From Eleusine coracana subsp. coracana (lineage: Eukaryota; Streptophyta; Magnoliopsida; Poales; Poaceae): 64,000 bases of DNA. The position numbers were made by a program, and so were the translations under genes. Shown piece by piece: positions 33,401 to 43,519 of the stretch. Every line of letters starts with the position of its first letter. Within the stretch, counting starts at the first letter, position 1. Location of the stretch: assembly GCA_032690845.1 (NCBI GenBank), contig CM064426.1, forward strand, positions 62,038,631-62,102,630, given 5' to 3'. The notes under the pieces are model-generated. The model did no database searches, was not told the DNA's origin, and saw only the letters and a list, made by a program, of their open reading frames with translations.

Positions 33401-35042
33401 CAGCACCATTGCTGCACCTTTGCATGAGTTGACAAAGAAGGGCATTGATTTCCATTGGGGTAAGGTACATCATGAGTCTTTTGATGCTTTGAAGGATAAA
33501 CTTACACATGCACCATTGCTGCAATTACCTGATTTTGATAAGATTTTTGAGCTTGAATGTGATGCTAGTGGCATAGACATTGGTGGTGTTTTGATGCAAG
33601 ATAGTAAACCTGTTGCATACTTTAGTGAGAAAATTACTGGGCCTGTTTTGAATTACTCCACGTATGATAAGGAATTGTATGCACTTGTACGTTGTTTAGA
33701 GACGTGGCGTCATTATTTATTGCCCAAAGAATTTGTTATTCATTCTGATCATGAATCACTTAAGTATATTCGTTCTCAATGTAATTTGAATCATAGACAT
33801 GCTAAATGGATTGAGTTTATTGAGTCTTTTCCTTACATTATTAAACATAAGAAAGGAAAGGATAATGTGATCGCTGATGCTTTATCTAGGTGCTATACTT
33901 TATTGTCTCAACTTGATTGTAGAATTTTTGGACTTGAGGCAATTAAAGAACAATATGCTGCTGATGTTGATTTTAAGGATGTATTGCTGCATTGTAAAGA
34001 AGGTCGTGCATGGAATAAATTTGTGTTGAAAGATGGAATCTTGTTTAGAGCTAACTGCCTATGCATTCCAGTTGGTTCCGTTCGTCTTTTGTTGTTACAG
34101 GAGGCGCATGGAGGTGGATTGATGGGTCATTTTGGTGCCAAGAAGATGGAGGATATTTTGGCCACACATTTCTTTTGGCCAAGGATGAGGAAAGATGTTG
34201 AGCGTTTTGTTGCTCGCTGCACTACATGTCAAAAAGCTAAGTCTCGCTTGAATCCACATGGTTTATACATGCCACTTCCTGTTCCTTCTATTCCTTGGGC
34301 GGATATTTCTATGGACTTTGTTTTAGGACTGCCTAGGACTAAGAGGGGGAGTGATAGTATTTTTATTGTTGTGGATAGATTTGCTAAGATGGCACACTTT
34401 ATACCATGTCATAAGACTGATGATGCTAGTTATATTGCTGATCTCTTTTTCAAAGAAATTATTCGTTTGCATGGTATGCCTTCTACTATTGTTTCAGATC
34501 ATGATGCAAAATTCTTGAGTCACTTTTAGCGCATGCTTTGGAATAAGTTGGGTACAAAATTGTTGTTTTCTACAACTTGTCACCCACAAACTGATGGACA
34601 AACTGAGGTGATGAACCGCACTTTGGGTACTATGTTGAGAGCTATTTTGAAGAAAAATTTGAAGCAATGGGAAGAATGTTTGCCTCATGTTGAGTTTGCA
34701 TATAATCGGGTAACATATTCTACTACCAAGGTAAGTCCTTTCAAAGTAGTGTATGGTTTTGATCCCTGTACACCACTTGATATACTTCCTCTACCTATTC
34801 ATGAGAGAGTTCATGTTGATGCTAAGGAACGTGCTGAATTTATTTTGAAAATGCATGAGACCACTAGACTTAGTATTGAAAAGATGAATGACAAGTATAA
34901 AATTGCTGGTAGTAAAGGTAGAAAAGAAGTAAAACTTGATGTAGGAGATTTAGTATGGTTACACTTGCGAAAAGATAGATTTCCAGATTTGAGAAAGTCT
35001 AAATTAATGCCTAGAGCTGATGGTCCTTTCAAAATAATTGAG
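30489..35042 (+). pseudogene. Element G gag-pol, one frame with three stop codons
   Basis: Start ATG at 30489 (MASPSQFAEC). Gag core is at about 30890-31400 and the zinc knuckle CHSCHGLGHVQKDC at about 31650-31695. Protease follows, with IIDGGSCNNL (about 31945). Reverse transcriptase (about 32580-33300) has YFDDILIYS, and RNase H ends near HKKGKDNVIADALSR (about 33890). The integrase has a zinc motif (about 34105-34240) and the D,D,E core, with DFVLGLPR, VSDHDAKF and NRTLG regions. The frame is the same throughout and is broken only by TGA at 32298, TAG at 33345 and TAG at 34527. Each fits a single C-to-T or G-to-A change. After DGPFKII the sequence jumps into the middle of the LTR, so the last part of pol is deleted. 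Confidence 0.9.
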
Positions 35043-35327
35043 CCGTCATCACGGTTTGTGAGACCCCAACATCGTGAGATTCATAATACATCTGCAATTG
35101 TGTTGCTTTCTTCTTTGTTCTTGATTGTGTTCTTGATTCGCAGGCAGGGATTAGCCTTCTCGGCAAGGTCAATAGTTTTAGGACGGTTGATAACCAGAGG
35201 AGACGTCGTGCTGCGATTGCGGGGTTTAGAACATGCTATTCTGAAGCCGGATCGATTTGTGTGTCGCCTCTCACCAAATCAATGTATCTAGAACCTTTCG
35301 GAAGATCGGGAATCCTTGTCCACATCA
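35043..35327 (+). repeat. Truncated 3' LTR of element G
   Basis: 285 bases matching 28952-29236. The jump from pol into the LTR occurs at shared bases GTCATCA. The first 637 bases of the LTR, including its TATA region and the pol tail it encoded, are gone on this side. Confidence 0.88.
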
Positions 35328-35332
35328 TGTAC

Positions 35333-37307
35333 TCTGTTCGAAGGTTCTGAGTGTTGCCAAATGATACTGGGAGGGAAACTGTACCCATCGGAGTGATTCT
35401 TTTTCCTCCAAAGCCTATGAGTGGGACATTCGATGGTTGCAGGGAACTTTTACTGAGTCCCATTGCTCAAAGGCATTTATGAATAATATGTCTACCTGAC
35501 TGCCATTGTCCACGAGGACTTTGCTAACCATCCAGGTATGAATGTGAGTTTCGATTATGAACGCGTCGACATGCGGGTAGGCTTTGAGGTTAAGGTCAGC
35601 TTCGGTGAATGTGATGGGGATGTGGGACCATTTTGACTTGATAATTGGTCCCTCGGTGAAAACACTGTTGACCATTCTAAAATGGTCCCTTCTTCTTCTC
35701 TTGTTTTCGAAGTCTGAGGATGACCCCCCGCATATCATTCCGATGAATCCCTGTACTAGAAATGTTATGGCTTGGTTTGGGTTAGGCTTTGGCTTGGGCT
35801 GTGATAGCTGTGGTGGCTCTTGTTTTTGCCTCTGCTGCTCTTGGTTTGCCGGTGATTGCTGGGTTAATTGTCTTGGTTGTATATAATGGTTTGGAGGTTG
35901 TATTGGATGGGTCGTGTTGAAGTATGGGGATGGTGTGTATGGCTGATGGTGAGTGTTTGGGTAATGATAATTGATTTGTGCTGGTTGTGGGTGTGGTTGC
36001 TGGGGCCATGGATTGGGCGATGTGTAGTTGATGGCTTTTGTTTGTGCTGGTATTTTCTTCTCTGCTTCCATTGTTTCTTGTATCTCTTTTGCTTTGAGGC
36101 AAGTGGAAGTTTTGTGCCCCTTGTCCTCTCCATAGTAGAGGCAATATGATTTTCTGGCTTGGCGGTTTTGGCTTGGTGAGCTTCGGCCTCTACCACGGCC
36201 TCGATAATTGTTTTCTCTATAATCATTGTTGCGATTGTCCTTGATGTTGTGATCTTGTTTTTCTTCTTCGATGTGCCCTACGAAAGATGGTGTTTGTTCG
36301 GCGGCTGACTTTGACTTTCTGTGCTGTCTTTCTATATAAGTGCCCTCAATGTGTGTTCGGTTGCAATTTTTGCTTTGGCTTTGCTTGTGCCTTTTATAAT
36401 CTATGTCTGATTTGCTGTACTCTTCAAATTTTGTGCATAATGTTTGCATCGTGCGCGGGGGTGTTCGGGCACAGTAGGATGACATTTGACATGCTCGCAT
36501 GCCTCGAAGTACTGAGCTTATTGCGGCTTCGTCCGTTACACTCGGCGCTTGGGCTCGAAGTGTGAGGAATCTTTTGTAGTAGTCGTGCAACAGTTTGTTC
36601 TCATGCTGGGCGATGTTTAGAAGCCTGTGCGATGGTTCCATGATGGTGCAAAACCCTCGAAAGCTTGTGATAACCTTGCCCCTAATATTTTACCAGCTGT
36701 ATAGTGATCCCGGGGGCAGGTTGAAATAACAGTTTAGTGCGGACTCTTCGAGGGCACACACGAAGGCATTCGCCAGAGTTGCTTCGTCTCCCCCTGCTGA
36801 TACAATTGCTGCATCGTAACTCATGAGAAATTGCCTTGGGTCGAAACTTCCTTTGAACTTGGCTAGTGGTAACATTCTGAAGTGCGGGGGGTAGGGCGCC
36901 CTCTGCAACCCTTCAGAGAGGGATGAGTCTTTGTCGATTATGGCTGCCCTCCATATTGGTAGCACATCTGTCGTTAATGATGGCTCTCTTTACTCGATGT
37001 GTGGATGAGCTTCGGGCATTGGGCTTGGTTCTTGACGGCTTGTTCTGCCGATGGTTTTTTGGAGTTCTTCGACCTCTTTGGCGAGTTGGAGATTTTTGAG
37101 TCTGAGTTGGGCTATGTACTCCTTTTCTTGTATGGCTTTTTCTCTTTCTGCTAGTGCTTTGTTTCTTAACTCCTGCTCTTCCAGCAGTTGCTTCTTGAGC
37201 TGCTCGAGGTGCTCAGCTCTTTGGGCTAGCAATTCCATCTCCTGCAATGCTGTCATTGAGGTTGGGGTGCTGCTTCCGGGTGGGGGGGGGGGGGGGTTTG
37301 AGCTCAA
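35333..37307 (-). pseudogene. Element F gag and protease
   Basis: On the minus strand gag starts MSSNPPPPPPGS at 37307, with a glutamate- and lysine-rich coiled coil (about 37260-37040). The gag core follows (about 36900-36400), then a glutamine/proline/asparagine-rich stretch (about 36000-35750). A degraded zinc knuckle at about 36150-36105 (CLYYGEDKGHKTSTC) has lost its second cysteine. The protease-like motif VLVDNGSQVDILF is near 35520. The same frame is used to 35415, with stops at 36990 and 36687, then a frameshift. The final part (GKRITPMGTVSLPVSF, 35333-35463) reads across the G insertion into 28309. The element is not functional. Confidence 0.8.
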
Positions 37308-37520
37308 AGGCTGTTCGAGGCATTATGCTGGGTCCTTTGGGTCGAAGGACGCATCTGGTTGTGATGGTTACGCCTCGGGGGTGTTCTCTTTTGATACTTG
37401 CGAAGTGGATTGGTCGTCGGTCAGTTGTGGGTCTCCTGGTATGTTACCTCGGGTGGGTGTAACTCCACTCGAAGGTAATGATCCGGGGAGTTGAGCCATC
37501 ATGAGCTGGTATACGGGCTC

Positions 37521-37538
37521 ACAACACGGTGGGTGCCA
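37521..37538 (-). other. Primer-binding site of element F
   Basis: TGGCACCCACCGTG on the minus strand, one base after the 5' LTR end at 37540. It has the form of a tRNA-complementary site beginning TGG; the tRNA was not identified. Confidence 0.6.
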
Positions 37539-37539
37539 C

Positions 37540-38183
37540 TGTTGGTGTCATGAAGCGTGGGCCTCGAGACATCGAACAGAAAAGAAGGGAAAAGAGATTA
37601 AATACTCGAGGGATTTTGGGTGATGTAACAGGCGTTCTTCACATATCCCAAAAAAGATTCGTCCCCCTTACAAGTAGGTAGGGGTGCTCTATTTATAGGC
37701 CCGTACCTAGGTCATATGCAAATGACCATTTTGCCCATAAGTACCTGCTATATTCCTTGAATATTCGATACAAAATGGTCATAAAGGGTAAACTGGTGTT
37801 TCGAGCTTTTCTAGTACCCTTTCTTGATCTGCACGCCACCAAGTATGCTGGTGCCACATGTCTCTGCAGCATGCTTCGCTCGCCTTCGGCTTCGGGCTCC
37901 ACTTTTGATCTTCAAAGGTGTCGTGGTCCCCCTCGCAGGGGTTCGTGCTCCTCCGAGCATTCCAGCTCGCTTTCTTCCGATGCCCGGGGGCTCTGATCTT
38001 TTCAGAACCCTTCGAAGGGTACATACCCTTCGGAGGTGTTCCGATTCTTCCGGAACCTTTGAAGGGTACCTGTCTTCAAAAATTATGGTTAACAATGAAG
38101 ATAATGATGGTTAGCCTCAATTTCTGTTTGCAGTCTCACTTTTACTATCCTCGAAAGGTGGCCCACGAGGTGATCCCCCAACA
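37540..38183 (-). repeat. Right LTR of element F (its 5' LTR)
   Basis: 644 bases, full match to 24202-24845 with scattered transitions. The minus-strand TATA-like box GCCTATAAATAG is near 37688-37700. The intact terminal CCAACA is at 38178-38183. The same family is present as a scrap in element A (3717-5058). Confidence 0.9.
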
Positions 38184-39185
38184 ACTTCCTCTTAATTCTA
38201 AGCTTGAGAACACTATACCATTCTTTGTAATAGTTTTCACATGTCTCGTCATACAATCAGCTAAAGATAAATGAATTTTTCGGGCATATGTATTCATGTT
38301 TATAGTATTTTACTTTTTTGTCCTTTATTCATATGTAATCACTTCCTCTTATTTTGAAATTCATATAATATTTTTCTTTCTTAGGCATAATGTTTATCAT
38401 CATACCATTTTTCTTTCTTATAGGCATAATGTCTATCATCATATCTACACATGTTTATTTGTTGGTCTCCGTCCTACATGATTCGTACTCCTCTATTATG
38501 TTTTTCTTGTCGTTAGGACATATTTATTAGTGCAAATTTGCACTAGTCTTCTTGTCCTAACGACAAGATTTTCAGAACGGAGGAAGTAGTAATGTGCATC
38601 AATTCATGGTTTTCAGATGCAAAATAGAATTGGTTAATTTAAGGATTCTAAAAGCAAATCGAACCAACAAAACTCACTCATCTGAGATTTGTTGGTTTTA
38701 GGATATTTATTTGAGATTTGTGGTTATAGATAGTCAATTGGACGACATGGTATGAACACGTTTGTTTTCAGGACGACACGACATACGAGTCTTTTCAAAT
38801 TGTGCCTTTGCAGCCCATATGTCTGGCTGCAGACCCATGTCCTAACATGAATTTGTTTAAACTCGGGTTGGTCTGTTAAGTTTATTCTAAATGATAAAAA
38901 AAATAGAAAAAAGGGAGTAAGGTGAGGGTTCAAATGTGTAACCTCTTGAAAGCAAACTAGTAATCTTACCACTAGACCACTCAATCTCTATTGAGAGAAT
39001 ATGAAATATAAAATTTAGTTATTTTAAATAAATTATCGGGCCATGTTTGTGCCGCCCATTGGACCTCACCTAGCACGGTGCAGCTCGGGCATGAAATGAT
39101 CCAGGTTGTGTCATGCATGGGTTAGACCAAAAATATCGTGCTTCGGATTGGCCCAATTGGCATGGTCTATTTGAACATCTATATT
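38184..39185. other. Spacer between elements F and C
   Basis: AT-rich DNA with a MITE at 38488-38586 and a weak tRNA-like stretch at about 38925-38985. That stretch has minus-strand GTGGTCTAGTGGTAAG and plus-strand GGGTTCAAATG, and does not fold as a tRNA. No coding sequence is supported. Confidence 0.5.
38488..38586. mobile_element. Stowaway-like MITE
   Basis: About 99 bases flanked by TA on both sides (38486-38487 and 38587-38588). The right end on the minus strand reads CTTCCTCCGTTCTGAAAA, close to the Stowaway terminal repeat. Perfect inner arms CTTGTCGTTAGGACA lie at 38506-38520 and, inverted, at 38553-38567, around an 18-base perfect palindrome (38528-38545). The left outer arm is diverged. 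Such elements are moved by Tc1/mariner-type transposases and have no genes. Confidence 0.7.
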
Positions 39186-40975
39186 TGAGAAGCGTGGAGA
39201 TGTGCTATGGTTTGCAATATATGTGATGAGTAATGGACTTTGGTTGATTTGGTATTTGAGTTGAAATGCGGGAATCTTGGGATTGCATGAGTTTGTGCAT
39301 GTCACGGTTTTGACTAACCGGAGTTGGTGCAAGTATTGGTGAAGTTGCAGGAGTTGGGAAATGTGTTTGCTTGTCTCATAATATGTAGGTCACTGGAGTC
39401 GACTTGGAGGTCAACGATGAGAGGATCGGGCACAAGTACGAGACTTGGGGCCAGATGATCAGGATACCGGGTGAAGTCAAGGGTGATCCACACCGTACAT
39501 GTGGAGAGGCAAGAAGCACGAACGGTTTTGCAGTTTAGTCTCAAAACCGTGGTGATGATGAAAACAGCGAGTTGACCAAGTCAAGGCGAGCGGGATGCCG
39601 GTGCAAGTGACAAGGGGCTCTAATGGATAGAGACCGGGGGAGACTTGCCGGTGGTCAGGATTGCAAGACAAGGTGACACACGTCGACGTTGAGAAGTCAC
39701 GCTTTGAGAAGCGTGTAAGGCGGTTTCCCGGTTTGGGCCTCAAAACTGGTGGTGGTTGAAGGGTCTGATGGCATTCAGGTGATAAGGAGAAAGATGGACG
39801 ATTATGCCCCCGGTGGTAGGTGGGTGTGTTATGTAGGTCAAAGGTAGTGTTGTCATGTGAATAATAGACCTTGGGCCTATGTAAGGAGAGGTAGGGCTGG
39901 TGGAAAAGGTGCCTCTCTTTCCCTTAGCCTTGCCTTAGGTCTTAATTCAAAGTGCTAGGAGAGGACTTCATGTTTTAGAGGAGAGGAGAGGGTGTGTGAG
40001 AAACATCTCTTGCTTTTCCAAATAGTGGGAGGAAGAGAGTGACTTCCTAGCCTTGTCCTTATGGATCTTGTAAGCATGTTTCCATGATATGAGAACTATT
40101 TTCATGCTCAAGATCTCCTTCTCTTCCTAAATCCCAAATTTCTCTTTTTCTCTATTTTCAGAGCTATTTTCATGGAGATTCATTTTTATGTGGGTTTTGG
40201 TACGAATTTCTAGAGGGATCTTGGTACTAGGACATGCCTAAACATTCCTCTATGAATCTTTGATTGAATCCTAGGCAAGAGCACCTTTAATTTCATGGAT
40301 TTCCTCAAGAACATTCAAACCCTAGAGCTTTCGAGAAAACCTCAAATTCGTGATGGATTCTTGAGGTTTTTGTGTGATTCCACTTGGAGAAGGAACGTAC
40401 TAGCATAAGACATCTGCTGCCCAAGTTTCATGATTTTTGGAGTTTGTTTAGATAGGTTTTGGTAATTTCCTTGCCAAGTTTCGAGCACAGTTTTGTTTCT
40501 GGAAAGTGTCGATGGGCACTGCCGGTAGCCTAAACTCACAACGACACTCCAGTGACTCAAATCTGAACCCTGCACCAGCACTGCCGATAGCAACAATCGG
40601 CACTGCCGATGCGCTCCTTTTCTCAGTCTTGAGAACCCCGCATCGGCACTGCCAATTGGTGTGACTAGCACTACCGATGGTCTCAACCGGCATTGCCGAT
40701 GGACCTAACCGGTACTTTCGATGGGAGTCCAGAGAGGTCTGACTTATGTGCGTTTCTTGTCTATTTCAAGTCTTTTCAGTTCTATTTTGTTTCTGTTGTG
40801 TTCCACTACTGTGGTTGATCACTCCTAAGGGTAGCACATCACAAGGTTGTGTGTGTAGTCTTGGTGATCGTTTTTGAGGTTGACTTAGGTCGTAATTGGG
40901 ATATAGGCCAAGTTCTTGAGAAAAATTTTAATTGGCTCCCATTCACCCCCCGCTGGTCACCTTCTCAGTCCTTTA
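39186..40975 (+). repeat. 5' LTR of element C
   Basis: 1790 bases. A TATA-like box (GGGCCTATGTAAGG) lies near 39873; the 3' copy reads CCTATATAAGG. Between 40505 and 40725 are about seven degenerate copies of ATCGGCACTGCCGAT, a 15-base palindrome. The end carries ATTCACCCCCCGCTGGTC, the poly-C motif also seen in LTRs A, B and D. Confidence 0.88.
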
Positions 40976-40977
40976 AT

Positions 40978-40992
40978 TGGTATCAGAGCTGG
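40978..40992 (+). other. Primer-binding site of element C
   Basis: TGGTATCAGAGCTGG, two bases after the LTR, complementary to initiator methionine tRNA. Confidence 0.88.
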
Positions 40993-41038
40993 TTTGATCA
41001 ATAGTTGACCTTAACCGGTTTTGTGATCCGAAGGTGAT

Positions 41039-43229
41039 ATGGAGAAGCGTGCGGTCAAGCTCTGGATGTTTGATGGAGAGGACTTTCCCTACTGGAAGCC
41101 ATGGACTAGGGCATATCTCTTGAGCCAAGGACGTGCAATTTGGGAAATTGTTGAGCAAGACTACGCCATACCGTCCGACCTCAACACCGCCCCAGTAAGT
41201 GAGTTAAACAGGTATGAGAACAACTCAAAAGCTATCAATATCCTGCTTTCTACTCTAGGTAGGAATGAGCATGATCATGTTGCTCATCTTGAAACTACAC
41301 ATGCCATTTGGGATAAGCTTTGCACGTACCATGAGGGTACCAATCAAGTCAAGTCTATGCGTAAGGATTCTTACAATAGACAGTACCAAACCTTTGCACA
41401 AAAACCTAGCGAGTCACTAGATGACACTTTTCGTAGGTTTGAGGCAATTGTGTGCAACTTGCGAGCTTGTGGTAACCTTGTGTACAATGATAATGATAGA
41501 GCTAAGCAACTGCTGTACTCACTTGATTAAAATGTTTGGGGGGTAAAAATTGCTGCTCTAGAAGAAACTGCTGACTTCAACACCTTGAACTGTGAGCAAC
41601 TATATAGCAAGCTAAAATCTCATGAACTATTTAGGAAATCTTGTCCTAATCATGTTAGTCCTGCTTCTAACATGGCTTTGCTTTCTAGCTCCCAGAAGGG
41701 TAGTCACAGTGATGCTTCTTATGGAACTAACCCCTCACTTGACAAGTCTTCCTTGGAGTTTGCTCTGTCTTCTCTTGTTGCAGCTTCTGATGACCAGATA
41801 GAGTGCATTCCTGATGAGGAGCTATCCTTGCTCACAAGGAAGTTCAGGAAGTTCTACAACAACCAGAAAGAGAGAAGAGGAGGTGGCTCAAGAACCTGTT
41901 TTGAGTGCGGTGATCCAGGACACTTCATTGCTAACTGTCCCAAGAAGAAGAAGAAGGTTGGGTACCGTAACAAACAACACTGAAGACTTCAAGCAGAAGA
42001 AGAACCGCTTCTACAAGAAGGGCAAGAACTCCAAGAAGTTCACCAAGGCCATTGCACGCGCTTGCATTGCTGCTTTGAGCGATGTTGACCTCACATCAAG
42101 CAAAGGCCTTACAAGCTCGGCGGAGGAGGTTGAAAAGCCATGAGTCAAGAGGAAGGATGACTTCACCGGGCTTTGCTTCATGGCAAAGAATGACCATGAC
42201 ACTGACTCTAGATCTAACTCCGATACAAGCAAGGTACCTCCCACTCTTGATGAGCTCTCTTCTGAACTTGATCAGTTGCACGATGTTCTGCTCATGCAAG
42301 ATGATAAGCTACGTTGCGTTGTTCGTGAGAGTAGAGAGCTTAAGTCTAAGTTGGAGAGTGCTGAGTATGAGATCACTTCGCTTAGGTCTAAGGTTGCTAA
42401 AGATGACATGGTTGTAGAGTGTGAGTCTTGTCAAGTTGTGATGAATGATCTTGCACAGAGGGAGAGTATGCTCAAGTTGCCAGTCATCTTGAGAGTGCTC
42501 TCAAGGAGGTTGATGAATTCAAAGCTAGACCAACTCTTTTGGTTGCATGTCAGAAGTGCCCCAACACAAGTGAGTTGGAAGCTCAAACCCTCAAAGTCAA
42601 AGAGCTTGAGTCCAAGCTGCTCATTGAGACTTGCTCTAAGGTCCTTCCACCACCATGTGAAGTGTGTGTCTCTCTTAAGGACAAGCTTGTAATCACTAGG
42701 GAGGAAAACAAAGTCCTAGTCCAAGAAAATGACTATCTTATCTCTAGGCTCCAAAGAACCCTAGTGAGTGAGACGAAGATTAAGAGTGACTTGGCAAGAG
42801 TCAAAGAGAGTGCTAGTAGGTCAACTTTACAACTTGGGCTTGGGATTTGAGAGGTGTGAGAAAGAGAGTGAAAATGTGGGAAAGTTTATCCCTAGCTCTA
42901 GCTACAAGGATGAGGAAAAATCCATCAAACCCACTGACAAATACTATCCACCAAACCCCAAACCCTCGTTCAACCCAAAGAAAACAGAGAAGCCAAAACC
43001 CAAACCTCCTGTGCAAACAAAGCTTAAACATGAGAGTGTCTATATTTGCATGTTCTGTGGTCGTAAGAGTCAGTTGGATGAGTACTGTTATAGGCGTAAG
43101 AGGATTGAGAGGATGCAAGTTGAGTTAACTAGGAATGTGTATCATAATGATTTTTATGGTTTTCAGCCTTGTTCTTTTTCTCGTGCCTATCATGGACAGG
43201 GTCATTCTTCATATGGCTTTGATTCATAA
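41039..43229 (+). pseudogene. Element C gag
   Basis: Start ATG at 41039 (MEKRAVKLWMFDGEDFPYWK). The gag core is open to a TAA at 41528 and continues in the same frame to about 41981. The zinc knuckle CFECGDPGHFIANC is at 41897-41938. A lysine-rich stretch follows, then a long coiled-coil region (42180-42850) in shifted frames, and a second, degenerate cysteine motif (CMFCGRKSQLDEYC, about 43045-43090). At least three frameshifts. Element D's gag (56104-57169) is closely related. Confidence 0.8.
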
Positions 43230-43519
43230 AACAAAGGCTTTGCACTACAGCGCTTTGGTGCCCCATATTTTCTCCATCATGGTGAGCGTCACTCGTGTGG
43301 ATTTGGCGTTCACACAGATGATTTCTATCCTCACAACCTCAGGTTTGAGTCGAGACGCTTTGACATGCCACGATTTCCCATCGTGGTTCTCGTCCCATGC
43401 GTTCAAATGATAATGTGCAAAGAACTGTGATGACTACTACCGATCGTATGGTGAAGTGCTAGATTCCCAAATGCTTTTTGACTAGCTCCAGCACTGAGCC
43501 ATCAACTTTTCCTTCTCGT

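Larger units (their letters stand above)
28315..35327 (+). mobile_element. Element G: CRM-like Ty3/gypsy chromovirus inserted in element F
   Basis: Perfect 5-base target duplication TGTAC at 28310-28314 and 35328-35332. The 5' LTR is full (28315-29236). The 3' LTR is reduced to its last 285 bases (35043-35327). Gag, protease, reverse transcriptase, RNase H and integrase lie in one frame from 30489. The integrase has a GPF-type motif (DGPFKII) near its end. The LTR itself encodes a pol-tail-like stretch (GPMTRARARRLN), as described for CRM-type elements. The LTR start TGATGAGGACATC also fits my memory of that group. The CRM label is inference; gypsy identity and ends are directly visible. Confidence 0.9.
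24202..38183 (-). mobile_element. Element F: Tat-like Ty3/gypsy element, nested by element G
   Basis: Equal 644-base LTRs at 24202-24845 and 37540-38183 carry terminal TGTTGG and CCAACA. The left copy has one changed base at its inner end. Flanks are ATTTC (24197-24201) and ACTTC (38184-38188), a target duplication with one mismatch. Coding is on the minus strand: gag at 35415-37307, then protease, reverse transcriptase, RNase H and the start of integrase. The integrase core is deleted. A remnant of an antisense gene lies beside the left LTR. About ten substitutions in the first 150 LTR bases, counted by eye, suggest an old insertion. Element G sits inside the pol region. Confidence 0.9.

Noticed and set aside
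38506..38567. Strong hairpin as a transcription terminator
   Set aside because: TA flanks and Stowaway-type ends identify a MITE, and this is a plant nuclear genome.
38921..38990. tRNA-like sequence in the F-C spacer
   Set aside because: An A-box-like and a T-loop-like stretch are present, but on opposite strands, and no cloverleaf forms.
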